This document shows positions 8,365 through 17,693 of a stretch of DNA of 64,000 nt, one piece after another. A program made the translations under genes and the position numbers. How positions within the stretch are numbered: the stretch's first letter is position 1; each line of letters begins with the position of its first letter. The DNA is from Phycisphaerales bacterium (GTDB lineage Bacteria; Planctomycetota; Phycisphaerae; Phycisphaerales; UBA1924), in NCBI GenBank assembly GCA_019750095.1, contig JAIEOW010000017.1, forward strand, positions 1 through 64,000, given 5' to 3'. Under the pieces are notes generated by a model, which worked only from the letters and a program-made list of their open reading frames with translations, did no database searches and was not told the origin of the DNA.

Positions 8365-9782
8365 ATGCCGCGCAGCGTTTCAATGAACTGCGCATGCGAT
8401 CGCACACCCATGCGATAGCACTCCAGCTCAAACTTCTCGTTGGGTGAGTGCACGCGATCATCATCAAGGCCAAAGCCCATGAAGATCGTGTCCAGCCCCG
8501 CCATGGCCTTCAGCATTCCCGCGACTGGAATCGACCCGCCGCTCTTGATGAGCACGGGGCGCACTCCCGTGGCGGATTCCACGGCCTTGATCGCCGCCTG
8601 CAACTGCGGCGAATCCGTGCGCACCGTCGCCGGGTTTCCACCCGAATGATCGATGAACTCCCACCGGCACCCCGGCGGCGTGCGACGTCGGCAAAAGTCA
8701 AAGAACGCGTCGCGAATGACCTCAGGATCCTGATCCGCCACCAGTCGGAAGCTGACCTTTGCGCTCGCCTTGGCGGGAATTACCGTTTTGGCGCCGTGGC
8801 CGGTGTATCCACCGTTGATGCCGTTGATCTCTGCTGTGGGGCGAGCCCACTCGCGCTCCAGAGCCGTGAACCCGGCTTCGCCACGATCCGCTTCGGGCGG
8901 CAGGCCGATCCGCTTCAGCGCGTCCGCTGCGTTGAAGGGCAAGGCCTTCCACGCGCTGCGTTCGCCCGGCGTCAGCGGGCGCACGGCGTCGTAAAACCCC
9001 GGAATCGTCACGTGCTGATTCGCATCCCAGAGTTGCGCGAGCACCTTGGTCAGTTCGGTGATCGGATTCGGCGCCCGCCCGCCCCACAATCCAGAGTGCA
9101 GATCCTGATCCGCGCCGTGCAGCACGACCTCGGTGTACACCAGCCCGCGCACGCCATAGGTGATCGCCGGCGCCTTGCGCCCGAGCATGCCGGTATCCGA
9201 GATCAGGCAGACATCGCACGCTTTGAGCTCTTCCGCATGGGCCTCAAGGTACTTGCCAAGGTTCGCCGACCCCGACTCTTCTTCGCCTTCGAGCATCACG
9301 CTGAAGCGCACGCCGCCGCCCACTTTGCCCGTGGCGAGCTTCCAGGCGCGGACGGCTTCGAGGAACATCATCACCTGTCCCTTGTCGTCGCACGCGCCGC
9401 GCGCGACGATCCGCTCGCCAAGCTCGCCGGAGGCCGGCTTGATCACCGGCGCAAAGGGCGGGCTCTCCCACAGATCCAGCGGATCGGCGGGCTGCACGTC
9501 ATAGTGTCCGTAAAACAGCACGTGCGGGCTCTTGCCGGCCCCGATGGGCTTCTCTCCCGGGCAGGTCGCCCAGATGATCGGGTGCCCCCCGGTCTCGCGC
9601 GTCTCGACCCTAAATCCGGATTCAAGCAGATGAGCCGCGGCCCACTCGCCCGCGCTGCGAACATCGCCCGCGTACTTCGGGTCGGTCGAGATGCTCGGGA
9701 TCTTCAACCAATCGATCAGCCGCTGAATCGCGGCCTTCTCATCACGCTTGAGAATCTCCAGAACGTCCTGAATCCCGGGCAT
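8361..9782 (-). CDS. M20 family metallopeptidase (dipeptidase/carboxypeptidase-like)
   Basis: A 473-residue cytoplasmic metallohydrolase of the M20 (ArgE/DapE/CPG2/carnosinase) superfamily. The ATG at 9782 has GGAGG eight bases upstream. The di-zinc site is visible in order: FYGHYDVQP (His and catalytic Asp), ACDDKGQ (bridging Asp), EGEEESGS (general-base Glu and zinc Glu), an Asp in LISDTGM and a late His in VHSPNEKF. The segment 'ADPLDLWESPPFAP' after the first motif is typical of the M20 dipeptidase group that includes carnosinase-like enzymes. It probably cleaves small peptides, but the exact substrate is not predictable. There is no signal peptide. The small frame at 8164-8364 overlaps its stop codon. 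Confidence 0.9.
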   Translation of the reverse strand: MPGIQDVLEILKRDEKAAIQRLIDWLKIPSISTDPKYAGDVRSAGEWAAAHLLESGFRVETRETGGHPIIWATCPGEKPIGAGKSPHVLFYGHYDVQPADPLDLWESPPFAPVIKPASGELGERIVARGACDDKGQVMMFLEAVRAWKLATGKVGGGVRFSVMLEGEEESGSANLGKYLEAHAEELKACDVCLISDTGMLGRKAPAITYGVRGLVYTEVVLHGADQDLHSGLWGGRAPNPITELTKVLAQLWDANQHVTIPGFYDAVRPLTPGERSAWKALPFNAADALKRIGLPPEADRGEAGFTALEREWARPTAEINGINGGYTGHGAKTVIPAKASAKVSFRLVADQDPEVIRDAFFDFCRRRTPPGCRWEFIDHSGGNPATVRTDSPQLQAAIKAVESATGVRPVLIKSGGSIPVAGMLKAMAGLDTIFMGFGLDDDRVHSPNEKFELECYRMGVRSHAQFIETLRGM

Positions 9783-9833
9783 GGTCGGCCTCCGTATGCG
9801 AGCCCGGAGGGTAGCCCAAAGACCAAAAGAAAA

Positions 9834-9855
9834 CCCCCGGTCCGAAGACCGGGGG
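9834..9855 (-). terminator. Rho-independent terminator of the 1353-residue dockerin gene
   Basis: A perfect 9-bp GC stem (9834-9842 with 9847-9855). Read on the minus strand it closes on a cTTCGg tetraloop, which is exceptionally stable in RNA, and runs into TTTTCTTTT. It lies 56 bp beyond the stop codon of the dockerin gene and just before the M20 peptidase start. Confidence 0.88.
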
Positions 9856-9879
9856 TGATGAGCTTTCTGCATTCACGAG

Positions 9880-9907
9880 TGCCTAGTGCCTAATGCCTAG
9901 TGCCTCT
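9880..9907. repeat. Short tandem repeat, four 7-bp units
   Basis: Four consecutive 7-bp units, TGCCTAG, TGCCTAA, TGCCTAG and TGCCTCT, sit between the stop codon of the dockerin gene and its terminator hairpin. It would be transcribed in the 3' untranslated region. No function is evident; such short arrays can vary in length by slippage. Confidence 0.8.
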
Positions 9908-9910
9908 TCA

Positions 9911-12900
9911 TTAGCATCCGCCCGCGAACCAGGCATTCAGGAAGCTGAAGATGTCGTTCACATCAGGCGTCGTGCCCGTCCCGTTGCCGCCGAAGTCGGC
10001 GAACGTGCTGGACGCAAACCAGTCGTTGAGATAGGCAAAGATGTCGGCCACCTGGATACCGGCGGTCTTGTCGTAGTCGGCGAAGCAGCAGGGCGTGGTG
10101 CTGACGCCCGAAGCGTTGCATGAGCCCGAGCCGATGGGGAACGCCGCGCCCCACTGCGTACCGGAAGTGGTGCAGGAGGTCTGGTTGATGTTGGAGTTGC
10201 ACGTCGCACCGCGGCAGCAGACGCCGGGGGGAGTGCTCGGGACGAAGTTGACGCTCAGCGTGTAGGAGCCGCCATCGTCAGAAGTTCCCGCATCGCCGAG
10301 GCAGATGAAGTAGGTCATCCCCGCAGTGACCGGCACCGAGATGACCCACGGGTCGTTCTCGCTGCAGACGACCTCCGTTGTTGAGTTCGTGGGGCAAGCG
10401 CCGGTGGTCGCGTGGACGGTGGCGATCTGGAGGGCGTAGTCCGTTCCAGCATCAAAGTTGATGTCCAGGTTACCGTTCACCGAAGGCGTGAACTGATACC
10501 ACGTGGAGTTGTCCATGCCAACGGGCAGGAGCGTGTCGCACGAAGCGCCGGGACCATCGTTGGTCGCCGTGGCATTGCAGGCTGCGTCGTTGAAGGGGAA
10601 GGTCGTCAGAACGGTCGCGGCGGAGCAGTTGTCGTTCGCCGGAGCCGACGCTGCCGAGCAAGGATTGGGCGTGCAGACTGTGCCCGGACCCTGGAACGCA
10701 CCGCTGCAGGTAGATGCAAATCCGACGACGCAACCGCCGCACAGGTCGCAGCACGCGCCCGTCGCCGGGCAGTCTCCGGCGCATGTGCCGCCGACGAGGA
10801 AGACGTTGGCCGCAGCGCAGGTCGATTGTGTCGCCACGGTGCACGTGCCCGCAGGAGCGCAGCACGATCCGGAGATGACCGAGTTGGTGATGAGCCGGAA
10901 GGTGCCCGCGCCGGTCGCGGTGGTGCCTTCAAGCTGGACGCGAACGAAGTAGGTCGTGCCCGCAGTCAGATTGACAGCGGGAACAATCGCGGCGAGGGCG
11001 GAAGAAGTGCCCGTGCCACAGACCACCGGCTCGCCGGTCGTGCCGCCGATGCAGGTGTCGGTGTCGCAACCGACCTCGGTCCAGCTTGCCGGGATGCCAC
11101 AGTCACCCGGAGCCCAAGTGAAGACCGTGAGCTCGGTGTCAAAGGTCGAGCCGCACGTAGAAAACTCGTAGCTGCCGGAAGTTGCCGGGGTGAAGGAATA
11201 CCACACGCCCTTGCTGACGCCGGCCTCACAGGTCGGATCGGGACCGTCGTTCAGATCGGTTGCAGAGAAGAGCGTGCTCACGATCGGTGAACCCAGGGTC
11301 AACGCGGCCGCGTTGCAGGGCTCGTCGTTGGCCGGAGCCGAGGCGACGATGCAGGGGTTCGGCGTGCAGACGCCGCCCGAAGTCCAGGTGCCCGTGCAAA
11401 CCGACTGAACGGTTGTGGTGCAGGCAAAGGTGCAGGTGTTGCAGCACGATCCGCTTGCGGGGCATGGGCTGGGAGTGCACGTTGTGTTGTCGCCCTGGTA
11501 GGTGCTTGAGGTTGCCGAGCAGCCCGTGGCGAGCACCACCGAGCACGCGCCGGTCGTGTTGTTGCAGCACGCGCCGGCCGAGACCGCGCTCACGATGAGC
11601 GGGAACGTGCCGCCGACGGACGTTGGCGAAAGAGCCGAGACACGCACGAAGTAGGTCGTGCCGGAGTTCAGGCTGACGAAGTTGATGACCGCCGCCAGGC
11701 TGCTTCCAGTGGACGTGCCGCAGACCACCGGCTCGCCACCAGCACACGTGTCGTCATCGCACGCGATCTCGGTCAGCGATCCCGGAGTGTTGCAGTCGCC
11801 GGTCAGGACGGTGAGCACGGTGTCGAACGTTGCGCCACACGTAGAGAGGGAGTAGTTGCCCGAGGCCGGGGGAGAGAAGGTGTACCAGACGGCCTTGCCC
11901 TGATTGGCCTGGCAGGCCGAATCCAGTCCGTCATTGGTCAGCGTGGCTGTGCCGACCTGGCCGGTCACAGAAACACCAGCCGAAAGTGCGATGGCGTTGC
12001 AGGGCTCATCGTTGGCGGGCGGAGCGCCGGTGATGCAAGGATTCGGCGTGCAGAGGCCGCCGCTGGTCCAGGTGCCGGTGCAGGCCGACTGAATCGTCGT
12101 GGTGCAGGCGAAGGTGCAACCGTTGCAGCAAGAGCCGCTCGTGGGGCAGGGGCTGGGCGTGCAGGTGGTGTTGTCGCCCTGGTAGGTGCTCGTGGTTGCC
12201 GAGCATCCGCCGGAGGTGGTTGTCGTGCAGATGCCGCTCGTGTTATTGCAGCAGGCACCGGTGACGCAAGGATTCGGGGCGCAAGTGGAGCCATCGCCCT
12301 GATAGATGCTGGTGCCAGTGCATCCTGTGGCCGGACGCAGCGTGCAGATGCCACCGCTCAGGCAGCATGCGCCGCTGGCGACGCACGGAGACGGCGAGCA
12401 CACCGAGCCATCACCCTGGTAGGTGCCGGCCGGGGTGCCGCCGGTGCAGCCCGCAGAGGTGCGGATTTCGCACTGGGCCGAGGTGTTGTTGCAGCACGCG
12501 CCAACAGCGAGGTTACCCGCGTCGTTGATCGTGATGGTGTAGTTGCCACCGCCGGTGGCGCTCGTTCCGAACAGCCGCAGGCGGATGTGATAGGTCGTGC
12601 CGCCGTTGAGCGAGAGACCCGCGATCAGCGGGGCGTTGGCGCTGCTGGTCGTGCCACAGAAGCTGGCGGTACCGGTCGGGCACCCGTCATCATCGCATCC
12701 GAGCGTGACCCACGTGGTCGTGTCGGAGCAGTTGCCGATGGTGTAGACCGAAAGCACGCCGTCAAACAGCGAGCCGCAGGTCGTGATGTCATACACACTG
12801 GAGATCGCGGGCGTGAAGGTGAACCACACGCCCTTGCTTCCGCTGCTCTGGCAGTTGTCGGCCAAGCCGTCATTGGTCGAGGTGGCGTTGAAGTTGTTGC

Positions 12901-13972
12901 CGATGAACGCACTGCCCGCCGTCAGGATCTGGGGGCTGGTGCAGAGGTCGTTGGCGGGAGCGGCGATGCAGTTTCCGGCGGTGGTGCAGGAGCCGACGCC
13001 GACGGTGCCGCCCTGGCTGGTGCACAGTGCCGCAAGCAAATTGCAGCACGTGCCATTCGGCAGGCAGCACGAGGCCGTCACGCACGGCGTGGGCGAGCAG
13101 ACTGACCCGTTGCCCTGATAGAAGCCGGAAAGGCCGGCACAGCCAGAAGCGGTCAGAATCGTGCACGTCGTGCCGGTGGTTCCGCTGCAGCACGCACCGG
13201 TTGGTGCGCAGGGATTGGGGGAGCAGAGTGTGCCATCACCCTGATAGGTGCCGGTGCAGACCCCAACGCCCGCGACGATGGTGCACACGCCCGTGGAGTC
13301 ATTGCAGCATGCGCCAATGGAACCACAGTTCGCCAGCGGCGATGCGCTGTTCCGCGGAGCGGGAGCAAGTGCGCTGAAGTCGGTGTTGTTGTTGTCGGTG
13401 TCCACGCAGCCGCTGGCCGACCGCGTCGGGGTCAGGCCGGCTCCGGTGGTGCTTCCCGCCGGAGCGCGACCCGCGCCCTCGAAGCAGGTGCCGCTGGCGC
13501 CATACGTGACCAGATCGATCAGCGTCGCATCGTTCGGGGGGCAGTTCACCGCGCCGATCGCGGTCGTCACGCTCCGCAAGGCCACCTTGCCGGTGGTCGA
13601 GGTCAGCACCGTCGATTGCGGGCTGAACGACGCATCAGGCGTCGGGAGAGCGGTGCCCGTCGCGCCGGGAGTCGTGACCTGGATCAAGTAGTACCCGCCA
13701 GCAGGGATCGAGACCGCCGGCAGATCAAGCTTGGCCCAGGCGGTGCCGGTCGGGGCGGCGACGTTGATCGACCACCCACCGATGTTCACCGCTGCACCCG
13801 AGCGATTGAACAGCTCGACATAGTCCGCATTCGGCGTTCCCGCCGAGTTGTTCCCGCCACCCCACACCTGAGAGATCACCACATTGCCCACGGCGAGGGC
13901 ATTGGAAGCCGCGAAAGCCCCCATACACAACGCCGTACACGACAAAATCTTGGAAAGGAAACCACGTCGCAT
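9911..13972 (-). CDS. Large secreted lamin-tail-domain protein with Cys-rich and PPC-like repeats and GC-type dockerin
   Basis: A 1353-residue exported protein. AGGAGG seven bases before the ATG at 13972 fixes the start and rules out the GTG at 13978. After the signal peptide comes a lamin-tail-like domain (about 25-200) opening with 'VVISQVWGGG' and containing 'DYVELFNRSG' and 'GGWSI'. The body alternates about ten short Cys-rich units (GACC...C...C...YQGD..C.P.PC) with beta-sandwich units of PPC type marked by 'VW(F/Y)(T/S)F' and 'CDDD'. The last 60 residues are the dockerin-like pair (YDKTAGIQVADIFAYLNDWFAS, then a second loop) ending in WFAGGC. It is the first of three adjacent paralogues and is probably a disulfide-rich cell-surface protein. 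The partner that binds or anchors the dockerin is unknown. Confidence 0.85.
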   Translation of the reverse strand: MRRGFLSKILSCTALCMGAFAASNALAVGNVVISQVWGGGNNSAGTPNADYVELFNRSGAAVNIGGWSINVAAPTGTAWAKLDLPAVSIPAGGYYLIQVTTPGATGTALPTPDASFSPQSTVLTSTTGKVALRSVTTAIGAVNCPPNDATLIDLVTYGASGTCFEGAGRAPAGSTTGAGLTPTRSASGCVDTDNNNTDFSALAPAPRNSASPLANCGSIGACCNDSTGVCTIVAGVGVCTGTYQGDGTLCSPNPCAPTGACCSGTTGTTCTILTASGCAGLSGFYQGNGSVCSPTPCVTASCCLPNGTCCNLLAALCTSQGGTVGVGSCTTAGNCIAAPANDLCTSPQILTAGSAFIGNNFNATSTNDGLADNCQSSGSKGVWFTFTPAISSVYDITTCGSLFDGVLSVYTIGNCSDTTTWVTLGCDDDGCPTGTASFCGTTSSANAPLIAGLSLNGGTTYHIRLRLFGTSATGGGNYTITINDAGNLAVGACCNNTSAQCEIRTSAGCTGGTPAGTYQGDGSVCSPSPCVASGACCLSGGICTLRPATGCTGTSIYQGDGSTCAPNPCVTGACCNNTSGICTTTTSGGCSATTSTYQGDNTTCTPSPCPTSGSCCNGCTFACTTTIQSACTGTWTSGGLCTPNPCITGAPPANDEPCNAIALSAGVSVTGQVGTATLTNDGLDSACQANQGKAVWYTFSPPASGNYSLSTCGATFDTVLTVLTGDCNTPGSLTEIACDDDTCAGGEPVVCGTSTGSSLAAVINFVSLNSGTTYFVRVSALSPTSVGGTFPLIVSAVSAGACCNNTTGACSVVLATGCSATSSTYQGDNTTCTPSPCPASGSCCNTCTFACTTTVQSVCTGTWTSGGVCTPNPCIVASAPANDEPCNAAALTLGSPIVSTLFSATDLNDGPDPTCEAGVSKGVWYSFTPATSGSYEFSTCGSTFDTELTVFTWAPGDCGIPASWTEVGCDTDTCIGGTTGEPVVCGTGTSSALAAIVPAVNLTAGTTYFVRVQLEGTTATGAGTFRLITNSVISGSCCAPAGTCTVATQSTCAAANVFLVGGTCAGDCPATGACCDLCGGCVVGFASTCSGAFQGPGTVCTPNPCSAASAPANDNCSAATVLTTFPFNDAACNATATNDGPGASCDTLLPVGMDNSTWYQFTPSVNGNLDINFDAGTDYALQIATVHATTGACPTNSTTEVVCSENDPWVISVPVTAGMTYFICLGDAGTSDDGGSYTLSVNFVPSTPPGVCCRGATCNSNINQTSCTTSGTQWGAAFPIGSGSCNASGVSTTPCCFADYDKTAGIQVADIFAYLNDWFASSTFADFGGNGTGTTPDVNDIFSFLNAWFAGGC
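10620..13330 (-). repeat. Interspersed Cys-rich repeats inside the 1353-residue protein
   Basis: About ten repeats of 30-45 codons are recognisable by GACC at the start, a central short Cys-containing strand, YQGD and a closing C-x-P-x-P-C. Several DNA copies are nearly identical, for example around 11430-11530 and 12110-12210, which suggests recent duplication or conversion. Each unit has 5-6 cysteines, likely paired as disulfides in the exported protein. Confidence 0.75.
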
Positions 13973-14135
13973 CTGCACACCTCCTGCACGAACGATGTCT
14001 CGAAAAGGAATCGGACCTTGCGGTCAGTATGCCCTTGCATCGAAGTTCCCACAAGAGGGCTTTGGGGGTTCTCGATCAAATCAGCGGTTTTCTTTGATTT
14101 CGGGCAAACTTTCGAAATACACCCGGCCAAAAGAA

Positions 14136-14161
14136 AGAGCCGAACCCTTCGGTTCGGCTCT
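14136..14161 (-). terminator. Rho-independent terminator of the 1036-residue dockerin gene
   Basis: An 11-bp perfect stem (14136-14146 with 14151-14161) with a four-base loop, followed on the minus strand by TTCTTTT. It lies about 50 bp past the stop codon of the gene at 14213-17323, in the gap before the next paralogue. Confidence 0.88.
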
Positions 14162-14212
14162 CTGAGTCGTTCAGGATTGCCAGAGTTCGGGTCGCCTTTC
14201 GGCACGTTTTCT

Positions 14213-17200
14213 CTAGCACCCGCCTGCAAACCAGGCGTTGAGGAAGCTGAAGATGTCGGCGACATCCGGAGTAACCGTGCCGTCGCCAGCAAAGTCGGCA
14301 AACGGAGAACTCGCGAACCAGTCGTTCAGGTAGGCGAAGATGTCGGCCACCTGAACCCCGCCCGCTTTGTCGTAGTCGCCGTGGCAGCATGGTGTCGTTG
14401 CGCTGGTTCCGCAAGAGGCCGAGGCCGTGCTGAACGCCGCGCCCCACTGGGTGCCGCTCGTCACGCACGAGGCCTGAGTGACCGTGGTGGTGCAGGTGGC
14501 ACCGCGGCAGCAGACGCCCGGCGTCGCATTGCAGGGAGCCGCGTTGCCGCGGGTCAAGCGCAGAACCCACCCGGTGACCGTGCCAACGTCGGAACCCTGA
14601 TAGTCGACGATCGAAAGCGTCCACGTGCCGGCGGAACCGATGCCGTTGAAGGCTTCCTTCATCGAGAGTCCAAGGCCGCCGGTGCCCGCCGGGCGATACG
14701 ACGCCGCAGGCACGGCCGTCGGGGCACCGGTCGCAAGCACATCGAAGATCGAAGACGTCGCCAGGTCATTCCAGCGATAGACGCCAGAGAAGTCGGCAGC
14801 GGTGTTGGTCGTTCCCGACATTCCGCGACGTCCACGGCCATGCAGAGTGTGCACGCGGCCGTCCTTGCTCAGTCGGATGGTCAGGTCGCCGTTGAAGGTG
14901 TGGGTGAAGTTGATCTCGACTTCGACGTCGTTCACGACGAATGCGTCGGGCACGACGATTGAGCTGGTAAAGCCGCCGGGCACGCCGGTGGTCGAGTTGA
15001 AATCCACGATGGCGCCGCCCGCACCGGCATACGCATCGATGGAGCCCGCGGATGTAGAGCAGAGCGAGCCATCGCCGCCGTAGGTACCGCCCGCGCCGGT
15101 GCAGGCCGCCGGGGCCAGCACGGTGCAGGCCGTCGCGACACAGCAGGAACCAGAGGCGTCGGGATCGAACGTGATCTCGAGCTCAAGATTGCCCGGAGTG
15201 GTAGTTTGCACCGTCGTGCCGAACTGGATGTAGTACACATTGCCGCCGACGACCGCGATGGGCGTTGTCGCGTCGTTCGAGACTGCGGTGCTGGTCGACT
15301 GGCACTGGATCGGCGTGGCAGCGGACGGGCAGGTGCCCGGAGCCGCGCCGCCGTCGTACAGCGCATAGCGACCGGCGATCCCGAAGTTGCTCACGAGCGC
15401 GAATCGCCCGCTGGCCGGGGCCGTCCACTTGTACCAGACGTCATTGAAGAACGACGAGGCGGTCGTGGGGCAGAGCACCGAGTTGAACGGCGCGGCACTG
15501 GTGGTTGCCGAGGTGTTGTTGATGGTCGAAAGGCCGGTCTGCAAGGCGATCGCGCCCGTGCACTCGTCATTGGCGGGCGGCGGGAAGAAAGTGAAAGTGA
15601 TGTTCATCGGCACCGTTGGCAGCGTCGCGGTTGACGCACCGACCTGGATGAAGAAGGTCGTTCCCGGTGTCGTGGTCACGTTGAGATTCTGCGTAGTTGA
15701 GCAGGTTGTCGCAGCCCCGGCGGTCGGGCAGATTGCCCCAGCCGTCGGCGTCGCCCAGATGCCGTAGGCAACAACCTGTGTCGAGGTCTCGTTGAGATTG
15801 AGCGTCCCGACGCTTGTGGCGTCAAAGCGGAACCAGACGCCGCGATTTCCGACGGTTCCGGTGTTGCAGGTTCCCGGATCAAGATCATCGCTGGCAAGCC
15901 GATTATCAACCACGAACGTCTGTGGCAGCGTGCTCAGCACCGTTGCGTTCTCGCATGTGTCGTTCGAGGGTGATGCCACTGCGGTGAACGAGAAATCCAG
16001 GGCCAAGGCGACCGTTGGCGTGGTGGTGCCGCTGGAGCCGACCTGAATGAAGTAGGTGTTGCCGGGCAGGACCACCACCTGCGTGCTTGTCGCGGTGCTG
16101 CACGTCGATGCCGCACCGGAGGCCGGGCACGTCGCGCCGCTGGTCGGCGTGACCCAGACGCCGACCGCCGCCGTCTGCGCAGAAGTCTCGTTGATGGTCA
16201 GGATGCCCGACTGCGTCGCGTCATAGCGATACCAGACACCGAAGTTGCCTTGCAAGCCGGTGTTGCAGGTTCCGGGATCGAGGTCGGCGGTGGCCGTGGA
16301 GTTGTCCACGCCAACCGATACCGGAAGTGTGCCAAGAACGACCGCGTTCGCACAAAGGTCGTTTGGCGGTGGTGGGCCGACGACGCGCACGCTCAGCGTT
16401 CCGGAGATTGTGCTTGTGCCGTCGGTGCCGCCGAGGTTGATCGTGTAGGTGTTGGTTGCCTGCAGTCCGGGAACATTGAGCGTGTAGGTCCACGGCCCGG
16501 AGCCGGAGCCCGTAAAGGCTTCCGCGCTCGTCAACCCGAACGCCGTCAGATTCGCGGTGACGCTGGTCAGGGACAGCGGCGATCCGCCGCAGGCCTGAGA
16601 GTTTACCGTGAGGATCGTGCTTGAGCCCGAGTTGACAGGGTTGGTCCCGGCGTTGCCGACGAGAAGATTGCTTCCCGGCAGCGGCGGGCTGCTGGAGTTG
16701 CGCATGGCCGGGGGCGTGAGCAGTTCAAAGTCCGCGCCGTTGTTGTCGGTATCCTGGCAGCCGCTGAGTTTCCGCACTGTGTTGGTGGGGGGGTTGGCGG
16801 CGGTGCTGCCGCCCGGCGCACCGGCACCGCCTTCGGCACACGTCGTCGAGCCCACGGAGAGCACGTCTTCGGTATCGGGCAGACCAATCGGGCAGACGGT
16901 GCTTGCTCCGATGGAGGTCGTGTTCCGGATGAGTGCGGCACGGCCCGAGCCGGACGTGAACGCGCTCGTGTCAATCAACGGGTTTGCCGAGTCGTCGAAT
17001 GTCAGCGGCACGCCGACGTTGACGTCAAAGGACGCGCCGGTGCGAATCAGGTAGTAGCCCCGCGCCGGAATGGTCCCGGTGAGCGGGATGACCTGCCACG
17101 CACTGCTGGCCACGACCTGCAAGGACCATCCGCTGAGGTTGATCGGATTGCCGGTGCGGTTGAACAGTTCGATGCAATCAAACACCGGGCCGGCGGCCTG

Positions 17201-17323
17201 GAATCCACCGCCGCCGTAGTACTGGCTGATGACGACGTTGCCCTGTGCAGACGCCGAAGCGCAAAGCCCCAGCCCGCCAGCCAACGCTGCAGCAGCGGCC
17301 ATAAACCAACGCGAAACGCACAT
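14213..17323 (-). CDS. Secreted lamin-tail-domain protein with PPC-like repeats, P-domain-like module and GC-type dockerin
   Basis: A 1036-residue exported paralogue of its neighbours. The ATG at 17323 follows GGGAGG by about eight bases, and the signal peptide ends near SASAQG. Order of parts: lamin-tail-like domain (about 25-210, 'NVVISQYYGGGG' and 'CIELFNRTG'); an Ig-like segment (215-310); PPC-like repeats beginning 'PPPPNDLC' with 'DPGTCNTG' and 'GVW(Y/F)R(Y/F)D' (315-720); one Cys-rich unit; and a domain at about 771-928 ending 'GTWTLSIVDYQGSDVGTVTGWVLRL', which fits the proprotein-convertase P domain family. The C-terminal dockerin pair (about 975-1036) ends in WFAGGC. No protease domain accompanies the P-like domain, so a binding or structural role is more likely than catalysis. 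Confidence 0.84.
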   Translation of the reverse strand: MCVSRWFMAAAAALAGGLGLCASASAQGNVVISQYYGGGGFQAAGPVFDCIELFNRTGNPINLSGWSLQVVASSAWQVIPLTGTIPARGYYLIRTGASFDVNVGVPLTFDDSANPLIDTSAFTSGSGRAALIRNTTSIGASTVCPIGLPDTEDVLSVGSTTCAEGGAGAPGGSTAANPPTNTVRKLSGCQDTDNNGADFELLTPPAMRNSSSPPLPGSNLLVGNAGTNPVNSGSSTILTVNSQACGGSPLSLTSVTANLTAFGLTSAEAFTGSGSGPWTYTLNVPGLQATNTYTINLGGTDGTSTISGTLSVRVVGPPPPNDLCANAVVLGTLPVSVGVDNSTATADLDPGTCNTGLQGNFGVWYRYDATQSGILTINETSAQTAAVGVWVTPTSGATCPASGAASTCSTATSTQVVVLPGNTYFIQVGSSGTTTPTVALALDFSFTAVASPSNDTCENATVLSTLPQTFVVDNRLASDDLDPGTCNTGTVGNRGVWFRFDATSVGTLNLNETSTQVVAYGIWATPTAGAICPTAGAATTCSTTQNLNVTTTPGTTFFIQVGASTATLPTVPMNITFTFFPPPANDECTGAIALQTGLSTINNTSATTSAAPFNSVLCPTTASSFFNDVWYKWTAPASGRFALVSNFGIAGRYALYDGGAAPGTCPSAATPIQCQSTSTAVSNDATTPIAVVGGNVYYIQFGTTVQTTTPGNLELEITFDPDASGSCCVATACTVLAPAACTGAGGTYGGDGSLCSTSAGSIDAYAGAGGAIVDFNSTTGVPGGFTSSIVVPDAFVVNDVEVEINFTHTFNGDLTIRLSKDGRVHTLHGRGRRGMSGTTNTAADFSGVYRWNDLATSSIFDVLATGAPTAVPAASYRPAGTGGLGLSMKEAFNGIGSAGTWTLSIVDYQGSDVGTVTGWVLRLTRGNAAPCNATPGVCCRGATCTTTVTQASCVTSGTQWGAAFSTASASCGTSATTPCCHGDYDKAGGVQVADIFAYLNDWFASSPFADFAGDGTVTPDVADIFSFLNAWFAGGC

Positions 17324-17693
17324 ACGAGATCCTCCCATGCATGTGTGATCTGGAGTGAACCGATGCTGCATTGTTGTCGAAATCGCGAAAATCGCAAGGG
17401 CAATCCAGGCGGTTTCTCGGAATTGGCATGAACCCGGTATTCAGCAAGCCTGTCTGTGCAGCGTCATCCGGCGTTGACGCCAAAAAGACTAGCAGCACAT
17501 GCTCTGGAGGAGAACGGATTGGCGACCGTGTGGGCGCGAGTAAGCGTCCGGGCGATGCGTTTATGAAGTCTTCTGAGAGCCGAAGGCGACATCGAAGATC
17601 GCAAGGACTCGACAGTCGGTGTACTGCCGAAAAGAAAAACCCCCGGCCAGATGGCCGGGGGTTTGGGATTGCGAGATGCTGGTTGTCCGAGGC
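17324..17693. other. Intergenic region between two dockerin paralogues
   Basis: A 370-bp gap without a convincing gene. It contains the terminator of the downstream gene at 17637-17664 and must hold the promoter of the gene starting at 17323; no clear -35/-10 pair was found. Confidence 0.6.
17637..17664 (-). terminator. Rho-independent terminator of the 800-residue dockerin gene
   Basis: A 12-bp stem (17637-17648 with 17653-17664) with an AGAT loop; on the minus strand the hairpin runs into TTTTTCTTTT. It sits 30 bp beyond the stop codon. Its core, CCCCCGG, is shared with the terminator at 9834-9855. Confidence 0.9.
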
